Shown here one piece after another: positions 26,398 to 36,064 of a stretch of 64,000 nucleotides of DNA. Numbering within the stretch: position 1 is the stretch's first letter; every line of letters starts with the position of its first letter. Position numbers and translations under genes: made by a program. The notes under the pieces are model-generated. The model was not told the DNA's origin. It saw nothing but the letters and a program-made list of their open reading frames with translations, and searched no databases. The stretch lies in the NCBI RefSeq assembly GCF_002072155.1, contig NZ_BDIY01000013.1:1-64000 (forward strand), given 5' to 3'. Source of the DNA: Roseovarius sp. A-2 (GTDB lineage Bacteria > Pseudomonadota > Alphaproteobacteria > Rhodobacterales > Rhodobacteraceae).

Positions 26398-26817
26398 ATG
26401 ATCAAGCATATCCTGCTGGCCTCGAGCCTTGTTTTCGCCTCCGCGACGCTTGCAATTGCCCACGACGAAGAGGCCTTGCGGCAGGCGCCTCCGGGTGAGC
26501 CCTATGTGCAGGTCAGCGACGTGCTGCCGCTTCCCGAGTTTATCCCGGGATTGGGCACGCTGTTCGTCAATCCCGAAAACCTGCCGGCAGGCCCGTTCCT
26601 ATCCTACGACCATGACGGCACGCTTTCGGCCACGATCTACATGACCCCGCTGGAAGACCTGCAGGCGGGGACGGCCTATGACGGGCTCGGGATCGGCTCT
26701 CACGAGGTGAGTTCAGTCGACATCTACTATAATGCCGGTCATCCGGGCGTCGAGAAGCCGCATGCGCATGTCGTGCTCTTCCATGACGCGGATGCCAAAG
26801 GGCGACTTGCACAATGA
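26398..26817 (+). CDS. Secreted protein of unknown function
   Basis: A 139-residue protein with a Sec signal peptide (MIKHILLASSLVFASATLAIAH). The mature part contains a His-rich tail motif GVEKPHAHVVLFHDAD that could bind a metal. It resembles uncharacterised small periplasmic proteins; I cannot name a function. The ATG at 26398 follows AAAAGGA. It overlaps the cupredoxin gene by ATGA and is the first gene of a coupled operon with a cupredoxin and a sigma factor. A GGAAC at 26318 could be part of an ECF-type promoter (weak). Confidence 0.7.
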   Translation: MIKHILLASSLVFASATLAIAHDEEALRQAPPGEPYVQVSDVLPLPEFIPGLGTLFVNPENLPAGPFLSYDHDGTLSATIYMTPLEDLQAGTAYDGLGIGSHEVSSVDIYYNAGHPGVEKPHAHVVLFHDADAKGRLAQ

Positions 26818-27344
26818 CCCGCATAAACCGTCGTATCATACTTCTCGGGGGCGGCGTCACCGCCGCCCTCGGGAACCCTTTCCTGGCCCTGGCACATGCC
26901 AGGGTAGAGATCGAAATGCGCGGCACGTCCCGCGGTGAGCGGATCTGGTTCGATCCGATCGGCCTTGCGGTCGCCCCGGGCACCACGCTGCGGTTCACCA
27001 ACCGCGATCCGGGAAACAGCCATACCGCGACCACCTATCATCCGCAGATCTTCGGCAGGGCAAGGCGCATACCGGCCTCTGCCGAGCCTTGGAACAGCGA
27101 CTACCTCCTGCCCGCCGAAAGCTTCGAGATCACGCTGACGGTGCCAGGCATCTACGACTACTATTGCATCCCGCACGAGATGGCGGCCATGATCGGTAGG
27201 ATCGTCGTCGGCACGCCGGATAGCGCTGGATGGGAAGGTCCCTCCGGGGATCGCGACGACATCTCTAACGAGGTGCTTGCGGCGCTTCCGACCGTTGACG
27301 CTATTCTCGCGAATGGCCGTATCGGCATGGAGGACAGGCCATGA
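26814..27344 (+). CDS. Cupredoxin (plastocyanin/azurin-like) exported protein
   Basis: A 176-residue protein with an N-terminal arginine pair and hydrophobic segment (INRRIILLGGGVTAALG), consistent with Tat or Sec export. The single cupredoxin domain has the copper ligands His (NSHTATTYHP) and Cys-x3-His-x-Met (DYYCIPHEMAAM). It would be a type 1 copper electron carrier in the periplasm. A tail of about 45 residues follows the domain. It is translationally coupled on both sides (ATGA overlaps), so it works with the secreted protein and the sigma factor. Confidence 0.85.
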   Translation: MTRINRRIILLGGGVTAALGNPFLALAHARVEIEMRGTSRGERIWFDPIGLAVAPGTTLRFTNRDPGNSHTATTYHPQIFGRARRIPASAEPWNSDYLLPAESFEITLTVPGIYDYYCIPHEMAAMIGRIVVGTPDSAGWEGPSGDRDDISNEVLAALPTVDAILANGRIGMEDRP

Positions 27345-28042
27345 CATCACAGTTGAACCGCCTGCATGCCCCGGTGCCCGATGCAACCACGCCCGAGGCC
27401 GACCTGGTCCGGGGCGCACGCGATGGCCGTGAAGCCGCGGTGCGTGAACTGATTCGTCGGCTGAATCCCCGGCTGTTTCGGGTCGCCCGTGGTATCGTCG
27501 CCAGCGATGCCGAAGCAGAGGACGTGGTGCAAGATGCCTATTTCGCCGCCTTTGCCAAACTGGACAGCTTTCGCGAGGAAGCGCGCTTTACAACCTGGAT
27601 CACGCGGATCGCCATCAACGTCGCGAAAATGCAGCGCCGCCGCGATCATCCCAACGAGGTATATGATACCGTGACCGAAGATGACGCATCCCAAATCCTC
27701 GCCTTTCCCGGGCAGGGCGGCGAACCGGTCGAGGCGACCCTTGGCCGGGCACAGATCCGTGCCCTCACAGAAAAAGCGGTCGCCGATCTGCCGCCCGACC
27801 TTCGACTGGTCTTCATCCTGCGCGAAACCGAGGGGCTGAGCACCGCCGAAACCGCCAAGGCGCTGGAAATCAACCCGATCACAGTAAAAACGCGGCTCTT
27901 TCGTGCGCGACGTCGGCTGAGGACAGCGCTGGAAGAACAGGCACGCGGCGGGTTCGAGACGATCTTTCCCTTCGACGGCCAGCGCTGCGTTCACATGGCC
28001 GACCGGGTCGTCGGCACACTCAAGGACCAGGGGAGGCTCTGA
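27341..28042 (+). CDS. ECF sigma factor of RNA polymerase
   Basis: A 233-residue sigma-70 family factor with only regions 2 and 4. Region 2 is seen as ASDAEAEDVVQDAYFAAFAKL and region 4 as GLSTAETAKALEINPITVKT. An extra C-terminal tail (FPFDGQRCVHMADRV) follows region 4. No anti-sigma gene is visible beside it, so control may come through the tail, the coupled exported proteins or transcription. folE2 begins 1 base after the stop. Confidence 0.9.
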   Translation: MTSQLNRLHAPVPDATTPEADLVRGARDGREAAVRELIRRLNPRLFRVARGIVASDAEAEDVVQDAYFAAFAKLDSFREEARFTTWITRIAINVAKMQRRRDHPNEVYDTVTEDDASQILAFPGQGGEPVEATLGRAQIRALTEKAVADLPPDLRLVFILRETEGLSTAETAKALEINPITVKTRLFRARRRLRTALEEQARGGFETIFPFDGQRCVHMADRVVGTLKDQGRL

Positions 28043-28043
28043 C

Positions 28044-29051
28044 ATGGGATCGGCATTTCCAAGATTGATCGCCAGCGCCGCGAAGGCGGGCGACACCGCA
28101 GAGGGCCAAGGCTATCGCGTGCTCAATCGCGACTATCCGCGGGACTTCACGCCCGATGCGGCCTATCGCGCCTCAATGCCCGATTTGCAGAACGGCCCCG
28201 CCTCGCTGATCCGGGGCGCACGCCGCAAGCTGCAGCATGTCGGCATCTCCAACTTCCGCCTGCCACTGAGGTTCACGTGCCGCGACGGCGGCGAGACAAC
28301 ATTGCAGGTATCGGTGAGTGGCACCGTCGGGCTGGATGCCGGGAAGAAGGGCATCAACATGTCCCGCATCATGCGCAGTTTCTATCGGCATGCGGAGTCA
28401 GTTTTCAACTTTGATACGATGTCGGCGGTGCTTGACGACTATCTTGGCGATCTGGAAAGCGACGATGCCCGGTTGCAACTGCGGTTTTCCTACCCGCTCA
28501 CGGTGCCATCGCTGCGGTCGGGCCTGAAGGGGTATCAATACTACGGTCTCGCCATGGAACTCTCGGAGGTGAACGACTTGCGGCAACGGTTCGTGCATCT
28601 CGACTACGCCTATTCCTCGACCTGCCCGTGTTCACTGGAACTCAGCGAACATGCGAGGCAGGTGCGCGGGCAATTGGCAACGCCGCATTCGCAGCGCTCG
28701 GTGGCGCGTATTTCGGTCGAGGTCGTTGGCGAAAAGCAATTGTGGTTCGAGGACCTGATCGACATGGCCCGGGCGGCCGTGCCGACCGAAACCCAAGTCA
28801 TGGTCAAGCGTGAGGATGAACAGGCATTCGCCGAATTGAATGCCGCCAATCCGATCTTCGTCGAGGATGCCGCCCGGTTGTTTTGCGAGCCGTTGCAGAA
28901 GGATGTGAGGGTCGGCGATTTTCGGATCATCGCCAGTCACCAGGAGAGCCTGCACAGCCACGATGCCGTCAGCGTCCTTACGGCGGGGGAGAGCTTTGTT
29001 TCCGGCAGCATGGACCCGGACTTGTTGGCGTCGATCGCGCGGGCCGGTTGA
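28044..29051 (+). CDS. folE2: GTP cyclohydrolase IB
   Basis: A 335-residue FolE2-type GTP cyclohydrolase, which makes 7,8-dihydroneopterin triphosphate for folate and related pterins. The active-site cysteine lies in STCPCSLELSEHA, with HSQRSVARISVEV downstream. FolE2 tolerates metals other than zinc and typically backs up the zinc-dependent FolE under zinc limitation or metal stress. Its position in the sigma-factor/cupredoxin operon suggests induction by the same stress. Confidence 0.93.
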   Translation: MGSAFPRLIASAAKAGDTAEGQGYRVLNRDYPRDFTPDAAYRASMPDLQNGPASLIRGARRKLQHVGISNFRLPLRFTCRDGGETTLQVSVSGTVGLDAGKKGINMSRIMRSFYRHAESVFNFDTMSAVLDDYLGDLESDDARLQLRFSYPLTVPSLRSGLKGYQYYGLAMELSEVNDLRQRFVHLDYAYSSTCPCSLELSEHARQVRGQLATPHSQRSVARISVEVVGEKQLWFEDLIDMARAAVPTETQVMVKREDEQAFAELNAANPIFVEDAARLFCEPLQKDVRVGDFRIIASHQESLHSHDAVSVLTAGESFVSGSMDPDLLASIARAG

Positions 29052-29640
29052 CCGATTTCGACCTGATGGTGCCGTGTGCATGGTGCTCTTGTGACGAGCG
29101 TAGCTCATCATCGAAAGACAGGTATCCCGCAAACCGGAGGCTGACGCCATCCGCTACGAACGTCAGCTCTCCAAACTCGAGTAAGCGAAAATTAATTCGC
29201 GAGTGATGCCCGCTAAGCGGGCGCGCTCTACCTGCTCATCCCTTTCGAAAGCGGGGGCTCGATCCTATACGTGTCAGGCGCGCTGCCTGTCCCGGGCGGC
29301 CCGGCCGCTACGTTTGTCGATTTCACCAACCAACGCGGGTTGTTTCACGCCGGGGTGGTGGACGATGTGCTCATGATAACCGCCAAGGCTTTCGTGTAGC
29401 TGCACATCGGGCGCTTTCGCTGCCGACAGGGCCTTGATTGCATGCGTCCAGTTGCACCTCTGACTTCACCCGTTCGATCCATTCTACTACGCTTGGAGGC
29501 GACAGTCATTTCGACGGTAGGCGCTAAAATCGTTGGATCGGGCCTCCTATTCTTGATGCCATGGGCACCTGTTAAAAATGATGTTTTACATATCAGTAAT
29601 TATTGTCTAAATATCTCATATCATATACAGGATATACATA
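29052..29640. other. Intergenic stretch without a supportable gene
   Basis: About 590 bases. Short gene-like scraps are visible, for example a frame ending near 29182 (AIRYERQLSKLE) and one ending near 29400, but neither has a start or a recognised family. A small hairpin GCCCGC-TAA-GCGGGC lies at 29208-29222. The last 80 bases are strongly AT-rich and form the promoter region of the XRE gene. Confidence 0.5.
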
Positions 29641-29901
29641 ATGATCACAGGTCCGCAGATGCGCGCGGCACGCGCGCTGATCGGCATTGACCAGAAGACA
29701 CTGGCCAAGCTGGCCGGCCTCTCGGTGCCGACCATCCAGCGCATGGAGGCCGGCAGCGGCAATGTGCGCGGTGTCGTGGACAGCCTCACCAAAGTCGTCG
29801 AGGCGCTTGAATTCGCCGGTATCGAACTGATCGGCGAAGGCTCTGTCAGCACAGCAAGCGGACGGGGCGTGCGACTGAAGATGCCTTCCTCGAAACACTG
29901 A
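29641..29901 (+). CDS. XRE-type helix-turn-helix regulator
   Basis: An 86-residue DNA-binding protein with one lambda-repressor-like fold: QMRAARALIGIDQKTLAKLAGLSVPTIQRME. No effector domain follows. Its AT-rich promoter contains ATATACAGGATATACATAATG-like repeats directly before the ATG, which could be autoregulatory. It lies 75 bases before the SulP transporter gene and probably controls it; similar small regulators are often found next to sulP. Confidence 0.8.
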   Translation: MITGPQMRAARALIGIDQKTLAKLAGLSVPTIQRMEAGSGNVRGVVDSLTKVVEALEFAGIELIGEGSVSTASGRGVRLKMPSSKH

Positions 29902-29975
29902 CCCCTCAACCCGCGACGGCGACCGCCGACACCAGGCCGACGATCCCGCCGCAACCTTACAAGGTGCGGCCACAG

Positions 29976-31697
29976 ATGAAAAAACAGACCACCAAACTGA
30001 GCGACGCTCCCAGTTTCGCCGAGCTCTTCACCCCTAAACTCCTCACCATCCTTCGCGAAGGCTATGGCCCGGTGCAGTTGCGCGCAGACGCCATCGCCGG
30101 ACTGACCGTGGCGATTGTCGCGCTGCCGCTCTCGATGGCCATCGCCATAGCCTCCGGCGCGACGCCGGCACAGGGGCTCTACACGGCCATTGTCGGCGGC
30201 TTCCTGGTCTCGCTTCTGGGTGGATCGCGCTTCCAGATCGGTGGCCCGGCCGGCGCTTTCATCGTGCTGGTTGCCGCAACCGTGGCACAGCACGGGATGG
30301 AGGGGCTGATCCTCGCCACGTTCCTGTCGGGGCTGATGATGACCGCCGCCGGCTTTCTGAGGCTTGGTGCCTTCATCAAGTTCATCCCCTATCCGGTCAC
30401 GGTCGGGTTCACCGCCGGAATCGCGGTGATCATTTTCGCCAGTCAAGTCAGGGAGCTGTTTGGCCTCGCGCTGGAGCATGAGCCGGGCGAACTCCTGGAA
30501 AAGGTCCCCGCGCTCTGGGCCGCACGATCGAGCCTGACGCCAGCCGCGCTCGGCGTTTCCGCGGCGACGGTCGCCGTGATCCTCGTGGTGCGACGCTGGC
30601 GCCCGCACTGGCCGGGGATGCTGATCGCCGTCGGCTTTGCCGCCACAGCGACCGCCATATTCACGCTGCCGGTGCAGACCATCGGCACAAAGTTCGGCGG
30701 CATCCCCTCGTCGCTTCCGGCACCGGACCTGCCCCCTTTCTCGACGGAAAGCGTCCTCGCGGTTCTCCCGGCGGCACTCTCCTTCACCTTGCTGGGGGCC
30801 ATCGAGTCGCTGCTCTCCGCCGTCGTCGCCGACGGCATGACCGGGCGCCGCCATCGGTCGAACTGCGAACTCGTGGCGCAGGGCGCGGCCAACATCGGGT
30901 CATCCCTCTTCGGCGGCTTCTGCGTGACGGGCACCATCGCGCGCACCGCGACAAATGTCCGGGCCGGGGCGCATGGTCCGGTGGCCGGGATGCTGCACGC
31001 CGTATTCCTGCTCCTGTTCATGCTGGTTGCCGCGCCGCTCGCCTCATACATCCCGCTGGCCGCGCTGGCCGGTGTGCTGGCCGTCGTGGCCTGGAACATG
31101 ATCGAAAAATCAGCCATCGCGATCCTCGTCCGATCGGGTTGGGGCGAGGCGACGGTGCTGGGCGTCACCTTTTTCCTGACCATTTTCCGCGATCTGACCG
31201 AGGCCATCGTCGTCGGATTCGCACTTGGGTCGGTCCTCTTCATTCATCGCATGAGCCGGACAACAGGTGTTGTGACAGACGGTGTCTTTGTCGGTCGGGA
31301 CGAGGCCGACACCGCCCACCCGCGCGGCGAATACCATGAAGACGACGCCCAGAACCCCGACGTAGTCATCTACCGGATCACCGGCGCCCTGTTCTTCGGA
31401 GCGACCGCCTCCATCGGGTCTGTGCTCGATCGCATCCAGGACACCCACAAGGCGCTGATCGTCGACTTCTCATCCGTGCCATTCCTCGATTCGACGGGCG
31501 CCAACATGATCGAGGGACTTGCCCACAAGGCGCGCAAGAAAGGTGTCGCGCTTTGGCTTACGGGCGCAACCAGCGACAGCCAGCGTGTCCTTGCCACCCA
31601 CGGCCTGAAGCCACCGGTGGCCCACTATGCCACCACGATCGACACGGCTCTCACTCAGGTCCGCGATGTCCCGACGACTGATCGGGGAGCGGCCTGA
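29976..31697 (+). CDS. SulP family anion transporter with STAS domain
   Basis: A 573-residue inner-membrane SLC26/SulP transporter. The membrane part covers roughly residues 25-430 with the family segments ALPLSMAIAIASGATPAQGLYTA split by helices 1-2 and GGPAGAFIVLVAATV. The C-terminal STAS domain contains VDFSSVPFLDSTGANMI. SulP proteins move sulfate, bicarbonate or other anions; substrate cannot be told here. ATG 29976 is preferred over GTG 29964, with AAGG upstream. The stop overlaps the ATG of the small winged-helix gene. Confidence 0.88.
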   Translation: MKKQTTKLSDAPSFAELFTPKLLTILREGYGPVQLRADAIAGLTVAIVALPLSMAIAIASGATPAQGLYTAIVGGFLVSLLGGSRFQIGGPAGAFIVLVAATVAQHGMEGLILATFLSGLMMTAAGFLRLGAFIKFIPYPVTVGFTAGIAVIIFASQVRELFGLALEHEPGELLEKVPALWAARSSLTPAALGVSAATVAVILVVRRWRPHWPGMLIAVGFAATATAIFTLPVQTIGTKFGGIPSSLPAPDLPPFSTESVLAVLPAALSFTLLGAIESLLSAVVADGMTGRRHRSNCELVAQGAANIGSSLFGGFCVTGTIARTATNVRAGAHGPVAGMLHAVFLLLFMLVAAPLASYIPLAALAGVLAVVAWNMIEKSAIAILVRSGWGEATVLGVTFFLTIFRDLTEAIVVGFALGSVLFIHRMSRTTGVVTDGVFVGRDEADTAHPRGEYHEDDAQNPDVVIYRITGALFFGATASIGSVLDRIQDTHKALIVDFSSVPFLDSTGANMIEGLAHKARKKGVALWLTGATSDSQRVLATHGLKPPVAHYATTIDTALTQVRDVPTTDRGAA

Positions 31698-31960
31698 TGC
31701 CTGCATCCGGCTGGGAAACACGTCGCCCGGCACGGCGAAGAAACAGCCGGGCTGAGGCGCGGCGACGCTATGTTCTCGAGGCTCTTGAACGACCGCGGAC
31801 TCAGGCGGAGCTCCGCGATGCCCTCAGGATGAGCAACAGCGGGATCTTGCATCTTCTGCGACGGATGGAGCGGGACGGGCTGGTGCGGCCCGCCGAACGG
31901 GTCGCCTGGACACGGATCTGGGAGCGCACACTCAAGTCGGAAACGGGACGACGGTCATGA
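31697..31960 (+). CDS. Small winged-helix protein
   Basis: An 87-residue basic protein with a predicted winged helix (RPRTQAELRDALRMSNSGILHLLRRMERDGLV), like MarR/ArsR domains without the rest. It overlaps the sulP stop codon (TGATG), so it is translated with the transporter. It ends 8 bases before the convergent P-type ATPase stop. Its role is probably local regulation, not established. Confidence 0.65.
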   Translation: MPASGWETRRPARRRNSRAEARRRYVLEALERPRTQAELRDALRMSNSGILHLLRRMERDGLVRPAERVAWTRIWERTLKSETGRRS

Positions 31961-31968
31961 CGGACGTC

Positions 31969-34251
31969 TCAGGTCGTCGCGGATGCGTGTTCGGCACGGG
32001 CGCTTACGATGTCTGGATTGGCTTGCCCGGTCGTCTCGGACGAGCCGGACGGCCGAAAGAAAAGCAGCCGTAGGGCGTTCATCGTGACCAGCACGGTGGC
32101 ACCGGTGTCGGCGAGGATCGCGATCCAGAGGCCGGTGATTCCGAGCAGTGTGGTGACGAGGAAAACGGCCTTCAGCCCGAGCGCGATGGCGATGTTCTGG
32201 CGGATGTTGACCATGGTCCCGCGGGCAAGACGGATGGTGGCAGGCGCATCGGTGACGCGGTCGCGCAGGATCGCCGCATCGGCCGTCTCCAGCGCCACGT
32301 CAGTGCCCGAGCCCATGGCGACGCCGACATGTGCCGCGGCCAGCGCCGGCGCATCGTTGATCCCGTCGCCGATCATCATGACCCGCGCGTCAGAGGTCAG
32401 GTCGCGGATCGCGGCGACCTTGTCTTCGGGCATCAGGTTGGCGTGATGGTCGATCCCAAGCCCCTTGGCGATGGCGCGCGCGGTGCGGGAATTGTCCCCG
32501 GTCAGCATGATCGGGCAAACCCCCAGCGTGCGCAGCTGCGCGACCGCGTTTGCCGCGTCATCGCGCGGTTCATCCCGCAGCGCGATAAGGCCTTGGGGCA
32601 GGTCCGCGCGCAACACGATCACCACGGTCTTGCCTTCGGATTCCAGTGCGGCCACGCGGCTGCGCACGGCGTCGCCAAGTGCGCCACGTTCCTCCGCCAG
32701 CCGGGGTGAGCCGACGCAGACCAGCGCGCCGTCGATCATGGCCTGCGCGCCCTTGCCGGGCAGCGCCCGCCCGTCGAAGGCGACAGCTGCGGTGACGCCG
32801 CGCCGGTCGGCCTCGGCGCAGATCGCCCGGCCCAGCGGATGGCTGGCACCGCTCTCGACACCGGCGGCGAGCGCCAGCAGGCCCGCCTCGTCCCCCTCCA
32901 GCACAGACAGGTCGGTCACCTGGGGTCTGCCCTGCGTCAATGTGCCAGTCTTATCGAAGGCGACATGCGTGGTCCGCGCCGCCGCCTCGATCACCGCACC
33001 GCCCTTCATCAGCAGGCCGCTGCGCGCCCCGGTCGAAAGCGCCGAGGTGATCGACGCGGGCACCGAGATCACCAGCGCGCAGGGGCAGCCGATCAGCAGC
33101 AGCGCCAGCGCGCGGTAGATCCACTCCTCCCAGGCCAGCCCGAAGGCCAGCGGCGGAACGACCGCGACCAGCACCGCCGCGCCGACCACGGCGGGCATGT
33201 AGACGCGGCTGAACCGGTCGATGAAGCGTTCGGTCGGCGCACGCGCGCTTTCGGCCTCTTCGACGAGGCGCACGATGCGGGCGATGGTGTTGTCCTCCGC
33301 GGCCTTCGTGACGCACACGCGCAGCAGCGCCTCGGTGTTGATCGACCCGGCGAAGACCTCGCCGCCAGGTTCCTTTAGGCTCGGCACGCTCTCTCCCGTC
33401 ACCGGGCTTTCATCGACGCCGGAGACGCCATCGACGACCTCGCCATCGCAGGGCACGCGGTCGCCGGGGCGGACTTGCACGATCTGGCCAACGCGTAGCG
33501 TGTCGGCCGGCACGTCGCGGGTTCCGGGCTCGACTTCGAGCCGCGCGGTCTTCGGCACCAGCTTGGAGAGCGCACGGATGCTGTCGCGCGCCTTGCCGGC
33601 CGAGACACCTTCCAGCAGCTCGCCCACAGCAAAGAGGAAGACGACCAACGCCGCCTCTTCCGGCTCACCAATCGCCAGCGCACCGCCGGCGGCGATGGTC
33701 ATAAGCATCTCGATGGTGAAGGGCATGCCTACACGGGCCATCGCGAACGCCCGCCGGGCCACCGGGATCAGCCCGATCAGGGTGGCGAGCACGAAGGCCC
33801 AATGCGCGATGCCAGTGGGCAGGAAAAGGTTCGATGCCCAGGCCGCGGCGAGCAGCGCCGCAGTGCCGATCACCAGCCGGCCCTTCGTTGCTTGATACCA
33901 TGACGGCGTGTCACTCGGTTGTGCCGCATCCGCCGCCTCATCCTCCGGCTCCGGCGAGTCTGCCGCTACCGGGAAGGCTCCGTCGGGCAGGACGAAGCCG
34001 CCCCTCGGCTTCTCGGGCCGTGCCCCTTTGACCGCGATGCCGAAGCCAACCCCACGCACTGCCTTCTCGACATCTTCGGGAGATGTGCGTGCCTCGTCCA
34101 AGGTCACGCGCAGCCGCTCGGCCATCAGCGCGACATCGACATCGCCGACGCCGGGCAGGCGTTCGACCGCGCCGCGCACCTTGGCGGCGCAGGACCCGCA
34201 ATCCATGCCCGTCACCTGCCACTCGCGTTGCCCTGCGCTTCCGTCCGCCAT
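31969..34251 (-). CDS. zntA: Zn/Cd/Pb-translocating P1B-type ATPase
   Basis: A 760-residue heavy-metal exporter. The N-terminal HMA domain binds metal through C18/C21 (GMDCGSCAAK). Further motifs are the transmembrane CPC (IGCPCALV), the phosphorylated aspartate D433 (DKTGTLTQG), HPLGRA and GDGINDAPALAAAHVG. The CPC and the overall pattern fit the ZntA subgroup exporting Zn, Cd or Pb. The true start is the ATG at 34251; the open frame continues upstream but would run through the opposite-strand MerR gene. It is expressed from the MerR-type divergent promoter. Confidence 0.92.
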   Translation of the reverse strand: MADGSAGQREWQVTGMDCGSCAAKVRGAVERLPGVGDVDVALMAERLRVTLDEARTSPEDVEKAVRGVGFGIAVKGARPEKPRGGFVLPDGAFPVAADSPEPEDEAADAAQPSDTPSWYQATKGRLVIGTAALLAAAWASNLFLPTGIAHWAFVLATLIGLIPVARRAFAMARVGMPFTIEMLMTIAAGGALAIGEPEEAALVVFLFAVGELLEGVSAGKARDSIRALSKLVPKTARLEVEPGTRDVPADTLRVGQIVQVRPGDRVPCDGEVVDGVSGVDESPVTGESVPSLKEPGGEVFAGSINTEALLRVCVTKAAEDNTIARIVRLVEEAESARAPTERFIDRFSRVYMPAVVGAAVLVAVVPPLAFGLAWEEWIYRALALLLIGCPCALVISVPASITSALSTGARSGLLMKGGAVIEAAARTTHVAFDKTGTLTQGRPQVTDLSVLEGDEAGLLALAAGVESGASHPLGRAICAEADRRGVTAAVAFDGRALPGKGAQAMIDGALVCVGSPRLAEERGALGDAVRSRVAALESEGKTVVIVLRADLPQGLIALRDEPRDDAANAVAQLRTLGVCPIMLTGDNSRTARAIAKGLGIDHHANLMPEDKVAAIRDLTSDARVMMIGDGINDAPALAAAHVGVAMGSGTDVALETADAAILRDRVTDAPATIRLARGTMVNIRQNIAIALGLKAVFLVTTLLGITGLWIAILADTGATVLVTMNALRLLFFRPSGSSETTGQANPDIVSARAEHASATT

Positions 34252-34285
34252 GATGGCACTCCGTTGTGATTCCCAGTCGGGTTTT

Positions 34286-34316
34286 GATATACGATCTACA
34301 GCAACTGTAGGTTCAA
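34286..34316 (-). promoter_or_regulatory. MerR-type promoter of the metal ATPase with 19-bp spacer
   Basis: On the minus strand a -35 TTGAAC (34311-34316) and a -10 TATATC (34286-34291) are separated by 19 bp. The spacer contains the dyad CTACAG-TTG-CTGTAG (34296-34310). An overlong spacer with a central dyad is the hallmark of MerR-activated promoters, where metal-bound regulator untwists the DNA. Confidence 0.85.
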
Positions 34317-34374
34317 GCCCCGCAATGAGGTTTTCCGCGCGCGCCTCTATCGAAACGACAAAAGGACAGGATAC

Positions 34375-34803
34375 ATGCTCTCCATCGGCATATTGGCACG
34401 GCGGACCGGCACCAAGGTGCAGACGATCCGCTACTATGAACAGATCGGCCTGATGCCCGAACCCGGCCGGACCGAGGGCGGCCAGCGTCGCTACGGCGAT
34501 GTCGAGCTCGACCGCCTGGCTTTCATCCGACACTCGCGGCAGTTGGGCTTTTCGCTCAACGCGATCCGGGAATTGCTCGACCTCTCGGACAGCCCTGAAC
34601 GCTCCTGCGCGCAGGTCGATGCGGTGGCGCAGAGGCAGCTGAAGGAGGTCGAGGACCGCATTGCCCGGCTCGAAGCGCTGCGCATCGAGCTGCGCCGGAT
34701 GATCAGCGAGTGCAGTGCCGACCGGGTCGCGGACTGCCGCATCCTCGAAGTGTTGCGTGACCACGAGGAGTGCCTTGCCGATCACGATCCGCCGAGCGCC
34801 TGA
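34375..34803 (+). CDS. MerR family metal-responsive regulator (ZntR/CadR/PbrR-like)
   Basis: A 142-residue MerR regulator: helix-turn-helix IGILARRTGTKVQTIRYYEQIGLMP, dimerisation coiled coil, and metal-site cysteines C78, C113, C121 and C133. The spacing resembles divalent-metal sensors (Zn, Cd, Pb) rather than the Cu(I) sensors. It is divergent from the ATPase gene and surely controls it through the dyad between them. Confidence 0.9.
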   Translation: MLSIGILARRTGTKVQTIRYYEQIGLMPEPGRTEGGQRRYGDVELDRLAFIRHSRQLGFSLNAIRELLDLSDSPERSCAQVDAVAQRQLKEVEDRIARLEALRIELRRMISECSADRVADCRILEVLRDHEECLADHDPPSA

Positions 34804-34811
34804 TACCGATC

Positions 34812-35174
<363 letters not shown>

Positions 35175-35217
35175 TTACTGCCGATGCCGAGGACAACTAC
35201 TCCTTCACTATCGGCCT

Positions 35218-36064
35218 CTATGAGTGGCCCTTGCCATCCATCGATATCTTCACCTTGGCCTCCTTCAGCTCATCGATCCAGTCGCTGCCGGTGAACTGCG
35301 ATCCCTGATCGGTGTTGAAGATCTCCGGCGGGCCATAGGTGGTCAACGCGTCTTTCAGCGCTGCGACACAGCAATCCGCGTCGAGCGTGTTCGACAGCTG
35401 CCAAGCCAGCACCTTGCGGCTATACCGGACCATGGTGGCCACCAGATACGGGAACCCCCGCTCCATCCGGATATAGGTGGTGTCGGCGCACCAGACCTGG
35501 TTCTGGTAGATCGCCACCAACCGCATCACGCGCATCAGGCGCCGCACACGATGACGGCCACACTTGTGACCCTGCCGCTTCATGTGCCGCGCCATCTGGT
35601 GAGAGCCATACCACAGGGTATCCAAGAACGGCTTGTCGATGATCTCCATGACGGCCAGGTTCTCGGCGCTGTCGCCTTTGGAGCGACAATACAGCGTCGC
35701 GCGCGACATTTACAGCAGCGTGCATTGCCGTCGCTGGCTCAGGACATGATCCTTGCTCACCTTTTTCTGCCACGCGTCCCGAGCAGCTGAACCGAGGCAT
35801 TGGCCAAAAATCCCGTTCCATCACCAGCTGCCCGAACTTCGAATGCAGCTTCTCGATCTCCGCCGCGTTCCCCTTCCCGGGATCAGCACCCCGCCGGGTG
35901 AACGCCGTGGCCATGTTCTCGATCGCCGCACGATTCCATGTGCTGATCTGGTTTGGATGCACGCCATATTTCTTCGCCAACTCGGCCGGCGTCATCTCTT
36001 CTCGGATCCCTTCGAGCGCGACCTTCGCCTTGAACTCAGACGTATGTGTCTTTCTCTTTGTCAT
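35218..36064 (-). pseudogene. Decayed IS3-family element (OrfA and OrfB)
   Basis: OrfA starts at 36064 with MTKRKTHTSEFKAKVALEGI and a helix-turn-helix, and loses frame near residue 85. OrfB follows in another frame with VWCADTTYIRMERGFPYLVA and NTDQGSQFTG of the DDE domain. About 20 residues are missing between RLVAIYQ and NQVWC, and the sequence stops after KISMDGKGHS, before the last catalytic glutamate. It cannot make active transposase. Confidence 0.85.

Noticed and set aside
29208-29222. Terminator for folE2
   Set aside because: The stem is only 6 bp with a 3-base loop and no T-run, so it was noted but not called.
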